A DNA stretch of 64,000 bases from Sphaerotilus mobilis (GTDB lineage Bacteria > Pseudomonadota > Gammaproteobacteria > Burkholderiales > Burkholderiaceae_C). The stretch covers positions 186,001 through 250,000 of the forward strand of contig NZ_SGWV01000007.1 of NCBI RefSeq assembly GCF_004216565.1. Reading direction: 5' to 3'. How positions within the stretch are numbered: position 1 is the stretch's first letter; each line of letters starts with the position of its first letter. A model generated the notes under the pieces. That model saw nothing but the letters and a program-made list of their open reading frames with translations, did not search any database and was not told the DNA's origin. The position numbers and the translations under genes are program-made. Shown here piece after piece: positions 9,590-17,232 of this stretch.

Positions 9590-10821
9590 GACGCAGCCCC
9601 CTTCTTGTCGCTGCGGAAAGCGAAGGCTTGGGCCAGGCCTTGCCGGAACGCGGCCTTGACGGCATCGGCGTCAACCGCGATGTCCTGCTGGCGTCCGCGA
9701 AGGTAGACGTAGGCAGCACGGCCCAGCGCATAGGTCACGGCGTAGTCCTGCACGGCCATCACCGGAATCAGGAAGGGCGCGATCTTGGCAATCTGACGCA
9801 AGCCCAGCAAGGCGCCTTGCCGCGCGAGCGTCGCCGTGCCCAGCATGCTGAACAAGGTAACGACGTCCTTGCGGGTCATCGGCACCTGCATTTGTCGGGC
9901 AAGCGCCCAGACCATGCCCACATGGGCCACGACGACCGTGCCGACGCCCACCACCGGGATCATGCCGGCGCCGCTGGCGCCTGCCGCCAACGACAGGATC
10001 AGCCGATGAGCCTGCGGCTCGATCTCCTTCCAGTCGCCGACCTGCCGGCGCATCTGCAGCGCGGCGATGGTGGCAGCCGCATCTGGCGCAGCCCGCAGGA
10101 TGGCTTCGATCAGAGCGTCACGACCGTAGTCGGCGGGTGTGTAGCCCTCCATCGGCCGAGTCAGGTCCAGCGGCACAAACAGGGGCGCAGCACCGGGCAG
10201 GTGAGCGAGGCTGTCGCGCTGGTTCTTCAAGGCCGCTCGCAGCGCACGTGGCACGTCTGCACAGAGGTCGTCGGCGTCGGTACCGGCGAACGGGTAGTCG
10301 GCGGGATGGTCGTCGGTGCCGTCGTAGAGGTCATGCAGGCCGGTCTGGGCCACGATCAGCGGCCAGGCGGGGTGACGCCGACGGATCTCGTGGACGGTGC
10401 GGATCAGCGCGTCCTGGGCGTCGTCGCGCACGCGCAGGGTCAGGATCAACAGGTGCGCCCGGCTCTCATTGACCGACAGGTCCTCGCTCGGGTCGTAACC
10501 CTTCTCGCCGAGACCCCGGGTGTCCAGGATGCGCAGCAGCGGCTGTTCCGGCGGAAAGTCGAACGCCTTCGCGGTGCGGGTGCAAGGCACGTAGCCTTGC
10601 CCGATCTCGACCTGACTGGCACCGGTCAGGGCCGACACGATGGAAGACTTGCCGGACCCGGTCTTGCCCAGCAGCCAAACGACCGGCAGTTCATCCGGCG
10701 CGGTCATGGGGTCGGGGATGGCGTCGCCATCAAACGGTGCCTCGGCCGACGCTTCGACGGGTGTCGGCACATCAGACGCGTCGCGCCGGAGCCAGCGCGA
10801 GAAAGTGGTCTTGAGGGTCAT
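9586..10821 (-). CDS. GTPase with C-terminal DUF697-like membrane domain, 411 aa
   Basis: The G domain comes early here: G1 is GKTGSGKSS (52-60) and G3 is DTRGLGEKG (100-108). The fourth motif is unusual: TGLHD stands where NKxD or TKxD is expected. The C-terminal third holds glycine-rich hydrophobic stretches (MIPVVGVGTVVVAHVGMVW near 285-303, then a second near 340-360) like those of DUF697/YcjF proteins. The first residues (MTLKTTF) resemble those of the neighbouring GTPase (MTLGRSL), hinting at duplication. It overlaps that gene by four bases and lies 34 bases after a small hydrophobic-protein gene. It probably works as a pair with the other GTPase at the membrane; this is inferred from coupling only. 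Confidence 0.75.
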   Translation of the reverse strand: MTLKTTFSRWLRRDASDVPTPVEASAEAPFDGDAIPDPMTAPDELPVVWLLGKTGSGKSSIVSALTGASQVEIGQGYVPCTRTAKAFDFPPEQPLLRILDTRGLGEKGYDPSEDLSVNESRAHLLILTLRVRDDAQDALIRTVHEIRRRHPAWPLIVAQTGLHDLYDGTDDHPADYPFAGTDADDLCADVPRALRAALKNQRDSLAHLPGAAPLFVPLDLTRPMEGYTPADYGRDALIEAILRAAPDAAATIAALQMRRQVGDWKEIEPQAHRLILSLAAGASGAGMIPVVGVGTVVVAHVGMVWALARQMQVPMTRKDVVTLFSMLGTATLARQGALLGLRQIAKIAPFLIPVMAVQDYAVTYALGRAAYVYLRGRQQDIAVDADAVKAAFRQGLAQAFAFRSDKKGAAS

Positions 10822-10855
10822 GCTCAGTGGGAGGCAGCCATGGGGAAGTTCGAGT

Positions 10856-11425
10856 TCAGACCCTGTCTTGAAGCACGCCGTCGATCAGGGCCAGGGCCTT
10901 CTCTGTCGACAGGCGACCCTGGATGACCGCCGCGCGCAGACGCCCAGCAGCGGCGGCATCGATCGCGCCGATTCGAACACTCTGTTCAAGCCGATCGCGC
11001 CAAACGGAGGCTTCGGACGCGGCTGTCACGCTTGCCGCTTCGTCGGCTTGCTGCTTGAGGTGCGCGACGATGTTGTCGCGCCGCTCCTCGTTGCGTCCGC
11101 CCGATCGCGCCAGCTTGACGACGGCCAAGCCCAGCGCGCCGCCAGCTGCCGCAGCGCCCAGCACCCAGCCGATCGGGGTGGAGGTCACGAAGATTCCTCC
11201 GAGTACGCCGGCCAACGTGGACGAACCGAGCAAGGTGCTGGCGCCCGCTGCAGAGGCGAGCGTTCCGGCGGCCACCACGCCGGCAGCGGTGCCGCCAACG
11301 GTGCCAGCAGCCTGGCTCAGGCTGGCCACGCGATCGGGCCCCTTGAACTTGTCGAGCAATCGTCGTCTCGTCTTGGTGGACGGGTCCTGCTCGCCAGAGG
11401 TGCGCTTCGGGTCAGCCACGCTCAT
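10856..11425 (-). CDS. Small Gly/Ala-rich membrane protein of unknown function, 189 aa
   Basis: I do not recognise a family. A charged N-terminus of about 35 residues precedes a long Gly/Ala/Ser-rich hydrophobic centre (roughly residues 38-108, with segments such as TAAGVVAAGTLASAAGA and GWVLGAAAAGGALGLAV) that could form two or three membrane helices. A charged, helical C-terminus follows and ends in a short-helix repeat typical of adaptor tails (GRLRAAVIQGRLSTEKAL). Its ATG overlaps the stop of the 167-aa gene by four bases. Such Gly-rich hairpins occur in small proteins that partner dynamin-like GTPases, which fits the two GTPase genes downstream, but this is inference. Confidence 0.65.
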   Translation of the reverse strand: MSVADPKRTSGEQDPSTKTRRRLLDKFKGPDRVASLSQAAGTVGGTAAGVVAAGTLASAAGASTLLGSSTLAGVLGGIFVTSTPIGWVLGAAAAGGALGLAVVKLARSGGRNEERRDNIVAHLKQQADEAASVTAASEASVWRDRLEQSVRIGAIDAAAAGRLRAAVIQGRLSTEKALALIDGVLQDRV

Positions 11426-11925
11426 GCCGATGCCTCATCGCTCCAACGTTCGCGCAAGGTCACGAACACGTCGAGCATCAACTCGAAGAATCGCTGCGCC
11501 AGACGGTACATCCCGCCCAGCAGATCCGTGGGAAGCTCGCCAGCGTCGACCGAGGCACCCAATGCCATGCCGCTGAAAGGTCCGACAAACGAGACCAGTG
11601 GTGCGAGCACCGCGCCCAGGAACGGTATGGCCGACACCAGCAGCGACACGGCCGCCCCCAGAAGCAAACCCCACTGGATCGCAGGATGCGCACGCAGGAA
11701 ATCGAGCACCTTGACCAGAACGATCTTGCCGACCTCGATGACTTCCGTGCCGATGCGCCTGCAGGCTGTCCAGATCGGCTTGAGGCGGGTCAGCAACTCA
11801 GCTGGCAGGTCCGACCGAGCAGCCTCGGCCACGAAGGCCTCGAAGGTCGCAGTCGGCGTCTCGGCCTGCATCAGGTTGAGTTGGAGCAGAGCCTGAGGTT
11901 GGCTGAGCGTGAGAGCGTGATTCAT
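11422..11925 (-). CDS. Small hydrophobic protein of unknown function, 167 aa
   Basis: I do not recognise a family. The first 50 residues are amphipathic. Residues about 85-130 are hydrophobic and Gly-rich, with AIQWGLLLGAAVSLLVSAIP followed by a second segment around PLVSFVGPFSGMALG, like a membrane hairpin. The tail is a charged amphipathic helix. It is the first gene of a four-gene translationally coupled set (167 aa, 189 aa, GTPase, GTPase). The spacer upstream (264 bases to the 285-aa gene) contains a GC-rich stem-loop. A membrane partner of the GTPases is the simplest idea. Confidence 0.62.
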   Translation of the reverse strand: MNHALTLSQPQALLQLNLMQAETPTATFEAFVAEAARSDLPAELLTRLKPIWTACRRIGTEVIEVGKIVLVKVLDFLRAHPAIQWGLLLGAAVSLLVSAIPFLGAVLAPLVSFVGPFSGMALGASVDAGELPTDLLGGMYRLAQRFFELMLDVFVTLRERWSDEASA

Positions 11926-11990
11926 GGGCAGTGCGTCCAGGTGATCGAGGGTTCACGGCCCGTCCGGTCAACGCTCGACAGCAACGACGC

Positions 11991-12020
11991 GACCCCGCCT
12001 CGCCCATGATTGGCGGGGTC
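11991..12020. repeat. GC-rich stem-loop in the spacer upstream of the GTPase set
   Basis: GACCCCGCC (11991-11999) pairs perfectly with GGCGGGGTC (12012-12020) around a 12-base loop. No T tract follows on either strand, so it is not a classical terminator. It sits between the 285-aa gene and the four-gene GTPase set and could separate their expression or protect an mRNA end. Confidence 0.5.
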
Positions 12021-12189
12021 ACATGCCCGTGGCCTTGTGTCGATGGACGACACCGCCACGCTCCCTGTCGACACAGACCTTGTTGGCCTTCTTGTGCGGG
12101 TCGTCGGCCTGTCTGCGCTGACCATTCCGACCCGGGGGCATGATCGCGGAGCGACTGGCGAGGCATCAACCCGCAAATCGTGAACGATT

Positions 12190-13047
12190 TCACGACTCAG
12201 CTTCACGGACCAGCAACACCAAGCTCGTCGCGCGGCCCCCCCATGCCGACGCCAGCGCATGACGAAATGGTGCGTTGAACACCAACGTCATGTCGGCATC
12301 GCAATGTGCGCGCAGGGCCTGGAGGATCTGACGGAGAACATCGCCCTTCAGGCACAAGGCATCCACATGCAGCCAGACGGCTTCGGCGCGCGAGAGCACC
12401 TCGGCATCGAACCTTCCCGGCAACATCAACTGACCCGCATCGGCAAGCCAGGCGCCGGTCATCAGCCGCAATGGCATCTGACTCGACGTGTCGACCGGGA
12501 CGCAGACCTCCAGCACATCCTCGACGTCCAGGCAGGCCCACTCGTTCGGCGAAGCCAGGCTGACCAACATCCGAACCAGCGCCAGCGCATCGACCGCGCT
12601 GTGACCGAATGCCGACCGCACGACACCGGTCATCCCGGGCGGCAGGGTCGCGATAGGCTCGTCGCTCACGAGCAGGCTGAGTCCTGGCTGCGCGGCGTGC
12701 ACTGCCCGCACGGCCTCTTGCACGGCCGTTGCGGAGGTCTGCGCAGGAGCGTGAAGCACGACGCCGAGCAATCGGCAGGCGTCCCCATCCCGCAGGCGCA
12801 TGCCTTCGAGGAAGTCCGGGGACCAGGCCGACCGTGTCGCCGAAGCACCCGCCCAGGCATGGTCGAGCAAGGCGAAGGTGGCTCGGTCGTCGGCCAGTCG
12901 GCTGAAGTCGATGAGAACGACCGCGAGAGCGCCGAACAGTGGCTGGTTGTCGCTCAAGTGACCCGGCGACTGTCGGATCACCCACAACTGGGGTTGCGTC
13001 AGATCGCCAACAAGGTCATCGGGCCAAGGCTGTTCGTACCGGGACAT
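12190..13047 (-). CDS. Protein of unknown function, 285 aa, coupled to a 61-aa gene
   Basis: I do not recognise a family. It is an acidic, leucine- and alanine-rich soluble protein with no signal peptide or clear membrane helix, and alternating strand-helix segments suggest an alpha/beta fold. The ATG at 13047 overlaps the stop of the 61-aa gene by one base (TGATG), which favours it over upstream in-frame starts near 13119. It is followed by a 264-base spacer before the GTPase set. Its composition matches the neighbouring island genes, so it is probably a stable member of the cluster. Confidence 0.6.
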   Translation of the reverse strand: MSRYEQPWPDDLVGDLTQPQLWVIRQSPGHLSDNQPLFGALAVVLIDFSRLADDRATFALLDHAWAGASATRSAWSPDFLEGMRLRDGDACRLLGVVLHAPAQTSATAVQEAVRAVHAAQPGLSLLVSDEPIATLPPGMTGVVRSAFGHSAVDALALVRMLVSLASPNEWACLDVEDVLEVCVPVDTSSQMPLRLMTGAWLADAGQLMLPGRFDAEVLSRAEAVWLHVDALCLKGDVLRQILQALRAHCDADMTLVFNAPFRHALASAWGGRATSLVLLVREAES

Positions 13048-13232
13048 CAGATGACATCGCTCCGAATGGTGCGGCATGGGCGAGTGACGCCCGCAGCCAT
13101 TGAAGCGCCCATGCGGCACACGCGCCGATCGGTGACAGCGCGGACGATCGCGTCACCGCAGACCTTCAGGCGTGACCTCACCTCGGTGGCGGCGCCTTCG
13201 GCGAAGCTGGTGATGCGTTCGAAGCAATCCAT
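13047..13232 (-). CDS. Small protein of unknown function, 61 aa, upstream-coupled
   Basis: A short open frame starts at ATG 13232 with GGGAGA about eight bases upstream and ends in a TGATG junction with the 285-aa gene. The ribosome site and the stop-start overlap are the reasons to call it real. The protein is basic with several Cys residues (positions 3, 25, 39 and 53) and no membrane segment. It may be a small functional partner or a leader peptide that couples translation of the larger gene. Confidence 0.5.
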   Translation of the reverse strand: MDCFERITSFAEGAATEVRSRLKVCGDAIVRAVTDRRVCRMGASMAAGVTRPCRTIRSDVI

Positions 13233-13350
13233 CGGTCTGTTCTCCCGTTTGATGTGCCAGCAACGATAGATCGCTGATGGCTCAGGAGGTGACCTGGATG
13301 GGTATCCAGTTCAACGGCGCGGGCGAACCGACCCGTCGATCGGTCGGGGC

Positions 13351-14211
13351 TCACCCCATCACCCGCGTTCCCTTGCACGTCGGGTAACCCGTGCAGCCCC
13401 AGAAGGCCGAGCCAGCGCTTGCACCGCGCTTGGCGATGCGCTGGGTCATCGGTTTGGCGCAAAACGGGCAAGACGGAGCACGGGCGTCAGGCACGGTTAC
13501 CGCCTTCGGTGGATTGGAGGGTCTGTTCTGTCGTGCCGACCGGATGAGCAACTGCAGGCCCTTGCCATCCACAAGCCGGATGTTGCGCCCCTCGGCGAAG
13601 GCCTTCGCGTCGGCGGTGTACTGGCCCGAGGTCACCACGATGCCCCCTGCTGCGCCGCGCGCGGCCATCACGCCATAGAGCTCGCGGACGACGGTGACGC
13701 CGACCTTGAGGGCGCGCCATTGCTTGCACTGCACCAGGGTGGTCTCGCTACCCTGGGTCAGAACGAGGTCCACACCGCCATCGGCCCCGCCGCCACCGGT
13801 TTCCGCGACCCGGTAGCCCTGCAGCCGGAAGCCTTCGCCGACCAGCTTTTCGAACTGCTGCCAGGTCATGTCGTCGAGCGCTGCAGCACCCCCCGTCGCC
13901 GACACATCGGCCACCACCGCCACCAATTGGCGCCGTTCCCGACGGCGCCATGCCGATATCGCCGCGCCGGCCAGACAGATCAACGGCAGCACGTACTGGC
14001 CAAAGGACGCGAGCGAGCGGCCCATCGCTTGTGTCGCGAAGGCGCCCATGTGCCCGGACTGCGCTGTAGCTGTCATCGGCAACTCGGCGATGCGGTGCAG
14101 CAGCAGGTAGCTCAGCACCGCCAACAGCACACCCGCCCACCAAGGCAGTCGTGCCATCAGATCAACTAGGAACTCGGCGTTGCTCTTCTTCGTCGCTCGG
14201 CGTCTGGACAT
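13351..14211 (-). CDS. Membrane-anchored Mrr-like restriction endonuclease with zinc ribbon
   Basis: This 286-aa protein combines three parts. Two transmembrane segments lie near residues 23-40 and 70-88. An Mrr-type PD-(D/E)xK nuclease core spans about 112-225, with MTWQQFEKLVGEGF near 115, the catalytic Asp in ADGGVDLVL near 148 and QCK at 161-163 as the variant E-x-K motif. A C-terminal topoisomerase-type zinc ribbon (CPFC ... GCTGYPTC) lies from about 247. Mrr-family enzymes cut modified or foreign DNA; the membrane-plus-ribbon architecture is known in many bacteria but its target is unclear. A CAGGGAGAACC ribosome site directly precedes the ATG at 14211. It is the most defence-like member of this gene run. 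Confidence 0.82.
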   Translation of the reverse strand: MSRRRATKKSNAEFLVDLMARLPWWAGVLLAVLSYLLLHRIAELPMTATAQSGHMGAFATQAMGRSLASFGQYVLPLICLAGAAISAWRRRERRQLVAVVADVSATGGAAALDDMTWQQFEKLVGEGFRLQGYRVAETGGGGADGGVDLVLTQGSETTLVQCKQWRALKVGVTVVRELYGVMAARGAAGGIVVTSGQYTADAKAFAEGRNIRLVDGKGLQLLIRSARQNRPSNPPKAVTVPDARAPSCPFCAKPMTQRIAKRGASAGSAFWGCTGYPTCKGTRVMG

Positions 14212-14447
14212 GGTTCTCCCTGTGGTTGATTTCGGACCGGCGCAGATTCTTGCGTTTCCCGGTCCTCAGTCAGCGGGGGATGTCCGCCGACCACCACCGA
14301 TCACCATGAAATCGTTCCGACCTGAGGCAAAGGAAGGCAGCCCGGCAACGTGTGTCGGATGACCCCGTGCATGCAACGACGGACGCCCCAGGACCGCGTC
14401 GCCGCAACGACGCTAAGCCAGGCCACAAAGCCATGGACGCGATGACG

Positions 14448-14807
14448 TCAGTACTGCCCCATGCGATCACGCCGGCACGGCCAGGCAGCCGCCAGCGCCT
14501 GCGTCGTCATCCGCGCACCCGACACGCTCACCGACGTTCGCCCTGGGGCCCAGCGCAGGATCGCATCGACCAGCTCGAGCGGCATCGTCTCGTTCGGGAC
14601 GCAGAACGCGACGCCGTTGAGCGTGTCGTGCACGCCGGTCACGAAGCCGAGCATCAGACGTTCCTTGTTCTTCAGCTCGGTGACCAGATCGACCGATGTG
14701 ACGAAGTGGGTGTCGGCCATGGCGGCGAAGGGCTCTGAGCTCGGCATCAGGAGCGCGAGCGCCACCGTGATGTGCGAGAACCGCCGTTGAACGCGGGGCG
14801 GGCTCAC
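14448..14807 (-). CDS. Rap1a/Tai-family-like secreted protein, 119 aa
   Basis: An N-terminal hydrophobic signal-like segment (roughly residues 10-29, ending near EPFAAMA) is followed by a small domain with the layout of Rap1a/Tai immunity proteins: GFVTGVHDTL, a conserved Cys in AFCVP, and a C-terminal Cys near AAWPC, likely forming a disulfide in the periplasm. In Serratia, Rap proteins neutralise type VI amidase effectors, but the wider family is often of unknown role. The GTG start overlaps the preceding gene stop by three bases (GTGA). No type VI effector is nearby, so an immunity role is not supported by context. Confidence 0.62.
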   Translation of the reverse strand: MSPPRVQRRFSHITVALALLMPSSEPFAAMADTHFVTSVDLVTELKNKERLMLGFVTGVHDTLNGVAFCVPNETMPLELVDAILRWAPGRTSVSVSGARMTTQALAAAWPCRRDRMGQY

Positions 14808-15277
14808 ACATCACCTCCGATCCAGCCGATCGCATCGACCAGGTCCGCTGACGGACTGAACTCCACGAAGCGAGCCAGCAGGCCGACCTCCTGCGCCCAG
14901 GCGTTGGCCTCCTCCACACCAACGCACAGCAGCGCGAAGGGCCGGCGACCGTGATGACCTTTGTCTTCGTCGATCGGACAGCCCGGCAGGCCCTCGATGC
15001 GCGGCGTCAGCCACCACAGGGCGCGATCACGGCCGTCGAACCAGGTTCGCTCGAACAGGCCGCACTGCACCCAGTCCGCCGGCTCATCCAGCGCCGGTTC
15101 CAGCTCGCTGCAGAGCCGCCGACGCTGGCGCTTGTCGAGCACGGACCACCAGCGCACGAGCGCCTCGACGGACTCGATGGGGTGGCCCTCGGTCTCGTCC
15201 AGCCACGCCTGCAGACCACTTCGGCGCAACGCGGGCTGAGCGGGGTCCGTCGCCAGCTCCCGAAGCTCCGCCCGCAC
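14804..15277 (-). CDS. Protein of unknown function, 157 aa
   Basis: I do not recognise a family. It is a soluble, tryptophan-rich acidic protein (several WW and W-containing motifs such as RWWSVLDK and ALWWLTP) with mixed helix and strand character. The start is GTG at 15277, six bases after the PcfJ-like gene stop, with only a weak AGGCGG site, so translational reinitiation is likely. Its end overlaps the Rap1a-like gene. Its position suggests it works with the PcfJ-like protein. Confidence 0.6.
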   Translation of the reverse strand: MRAELRELATDPAQPALRRSGLQAWLDETEGHPIESVEALVRWWSVLDKRQRRRLCSELEPALDEPADWVQCGLFERTWFDGRDRALWWLTPRIEGLPGCPIDEDKGHHGRRPFALLCVGVEEANAWAQEVGLLARFVEFSPSADLVDAIGWIGGDV

Positions 15278-15283
15278 CGCCGC

Positions 15284-16864
15284 CTAGCAGTCGATCGCCC
15301 GGCGGCGCAGACCCGGCAACCCGAGGGCGTGTCGAAAGCTGTCGACCTCCGTCAGGCGCCAGCCCCCAGGACGGGTGATCAGCTCCCGATGGCTGGTGGT
15401 CATGCACTGAAGGTCCCACAGCCGGTTGTCGCTGTCGCAGCCCAGCAGCATCACCCGGCTGCCCGGATCGCTTCGTCGCCACCACGCGCGCATGGCCTCG
15501 ATCGCCCGCTCGGCCGCCTTGCGCACGGCCGGCGTCACCGCTGCATTCAACGGACCGAGGACCAGCGACAAGCGCATCGTCGCGAGACTGCGCGGCAGGG
15601 ATTGGGTCAGCTGGTACTCCGCCGTGGCAAGACGCCGACCGGCGCCATCCCGGATCGACAGGATCAGCACACGACGCGCCTCGCACGCGGCCGCTCGGTC
15701 TGCGACGCAATGGTGCATGCGGTGACCTTCGTCGATCAGTCCGTGTTCATCGGCGATCGGCACGAAGGCCATCCCCTCCTCGCTCCAGGCGGGTGGGGCC
15801 GGCCAACTGGCCTGGGCCCGGGCCAGTTGCTCGAACTGCAGACGCCAGGCCGTCGCGCTGGCCAGCAGCAAGGGCCAGCCAGCGCGTCGCTGGTTCTTCT
15901 CGAGGCGGGTCAGCTTCGCGCCGTGCACCCAGCCGATGACCTCGTGGAGCGCCTCGCGCAGGGCCGCTTGAGCCTGTACGGGGGTCTTGCCCTTCACCTG
16001 GGCGTAGCAGCGCGCCACGTGGCCGTAGACGGCACCCTGTGGCCTGACCTGTTCGTGGAACTCCGGCCAGCGGTAGTCGACGTTGCCATCGCGGCTCCAG
16101 ATTGACCGAACGACCTCGCGCGCGGGCGGCTGGCTCAGGCGCAAGGATTGCAGCGTGACGAGGTGGTGCCGCACGGCATCGTGCACGGCACCCCGGTAGT
16201 GGGGCCGCACCGTCAACGCCAGTCGCGCACCGCCGCGCAAGAGCAGCCGCCAGCCGCTGGGGCTGAGGCCCCCCGCCGACAGCCAGGTCTTGACGGCCGC
16301 AACGGCATCCCGGGGGCGGACGAGCGGCAGGCCGTCGATCGCGTACAGGCTGGCCGCCACCGGCAGCAGCGCCGGCGCCTCGGCCTGGATCGCCTGCAGA
16401 CGTCGCCGATGCCGGACGGCGGTGTTCCAGGCCTGCGCGGTGATCTCGGTCCACCGCACATGCTGGTCGCGCGCGTGGACCCGGCGAGCCAGCGCCAGAA
16501 CCCCGGCGTCGGGCAGCAGCTCGCGCACGACCGCCAGGCGCATCTCACGAACGCCCCCTCGGCGGCGCAGTTCGCGCAGCAGCCAATCCGTCAAGGCGGC
16601 CACCAAGCGGTCCATGTCGGAGCTCAGCCAGATCGCTAGACGCTGTGCCTGCTCGCGTGCCACGACCTCGACCCAGGGTCGCGTCGGCAGCGGCGTCAGG
16701 ACGACGTCGGCCGGCAGCGCCTTGGACCACGAGGCGCCTGTCCTCACCCAGCAAAGCAGCCAAGGCTGGCGCGCAGCGCGAGCCACCCGCAGCCAGCCGC
16801 AGATCTCGGTCGCCGGTCGATCGTCTTGAAGGACGGCCTTGAGTGGCGATCGGACGTGTGCCAA
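15284..16864 (-). CDS. PcfJ-like protein, 526 aa
   Basis: The C-terminal third carries the signature of PcfJ-domain proteins, LIDEGHRMHHCVADRAAAC (376-394), followed by a strand-rich region (VLILSIRDGAG, ATAEYQL). PcfJ proteins are typical of conjugative plasmids and integrative elements; their biochemical function is unknown. The N-terminal two thirds are helical and Arg/Trp-rich with no recognised domain. The longest frame starts at TTG 16864, six bases after the stop of the 84-aa gene and without a clear Shine-Dalgarno site, so translation probably depends on the gene before it. It supports a mobile-element origin for this cluster. Confidence 0.7.
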   Translation of the reverse strand: MAHVRSPLKAVLQDDRPATEICGWLRVARAARQPWLLCWVRTGASWSKALPADVVLTPLPTRPWVEVVAREQAQRLAIWLSSDMDRLVAALTDWLLRELRRRGGVREMRLAVVRELLPDAGVLALARRVHARDQHVRWTEITAQAWNTAVRHRRRLQAIQAEAPALLPVAASLYAIDGLPLVRPRDAVAAVKTWLSAGGLSPSGWRLLLRGGARLALTVRPHYRGAVHDAVRHHLVTLQSLRLSQPPAREVVRSIWSRDGNVDYRWPEFHEQVRPQGAVYGHVARCYAQVKGKTPVQAQAALREALHEVIGWVHGAKLTRLEKNQRRAGWPLLLASATAWRLQFEQLARAQASWPAPPAWSEEGMAFVPIADEHGLIDEGHRMHHCVADRAAACEARRVLILSIRDGAGRRLATAEYQLTQSLPRSLATMRLSLVLGPLNAAVTPAVRKAAERAIEAMRAWWRRSDPGSRVMLLGCDSDNRLWDLQCMTTSHRELITRPGGWRLTEVDSFRHALGLPGLRRRAIDC

Positions 16865-16870
16865 GACGCG

Positions 16871-17125
16871 CTACAGCGCGAGGCCTGCCAGTCGGGCGCC
16901 GACATCGCCAGACAAGGCCTGTCGGAGCGCCGGATGGCGGCGCAGTCCAGGCGGCAACTGCCACCGGCCCCCCGCTGCGCGCATGTCAGCGTCCAGGTCG
17001 GGCTCGCGGGTCGGCGCCGAAGGAACGGAGCGGGTGATGGGCTGCGTCGACGATGGCTGCTTGGCGAAGGTCGAGGCCAGACGAGAAGAGCGCCGCGCTT
17101 GGATGGCGGCGAAGCATGGCGACAT
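16871..17125 (-). CDS. Small protein of unknown function, 84 aa, behind a conserved leader
   Basis: The ATG at 17125 has GGAGA a few bases upstream (CCGGAGACCCACATG). The protein is Arg/Ser-rich in its first half, with a basic N-terminus, and ends in a helical, Leu/Arg-rich tail (RHPALRQALSGDVGARLAGL). A longer frame on the same strand reaching 17551 would run through the DUF3293 gene and is rejected. The upstream leader is shared with the 75-aa gene about 870 bases away. Coupling to the PcfJ-like gene is tight. Confidence 0.55.
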   Translation of the reverse strand: MSPCFAAIQARRSSRLASTFAKQPSSTQPITRSVPSAPTREPDLDADMRAAGGRWQLPPGLRRHPALRQALSGDVGARLAGLAL

Positions 17126-17230
17126 GTGGGTCTCCGGTTTAGCCGTGTTTGACGCGATGTCGGGGCCGGCAAGCGGGCAAATCCCCCTGGTCCGTGAGGT
17201 GGGCCCATCCATGGTTCCGCCCTCGTGGGA
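17126..17230 (-). promoter_or_regulatory. Conserved 5' leader, copy A (upstream of the 84-aa gene)
   Basis: Read on the minus strand, this spacer shares two blocks with copy B at 18000-18086: a distal block (CACCTCACGGA, then GATTTG) and a proximal block CTAAACCGGAGAC that holds the ribosome site. The spacing between the blocks is 31-32 bases in both copies, while the middle differs. The proteins downstream are unrelated. That pattern suggests a common regulatory RNA or promoter-operator unit. I cannot show a covarying structure by eye. Confidence 0.55.
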
Positions 17231-17232
17231 GG

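Noticed and set aside
11991-12020. Intrinsic terminator before the GTPase set
   Set aside because: The stem is strong but has no T tract on either strand, so it is listed only as a stem-loop.
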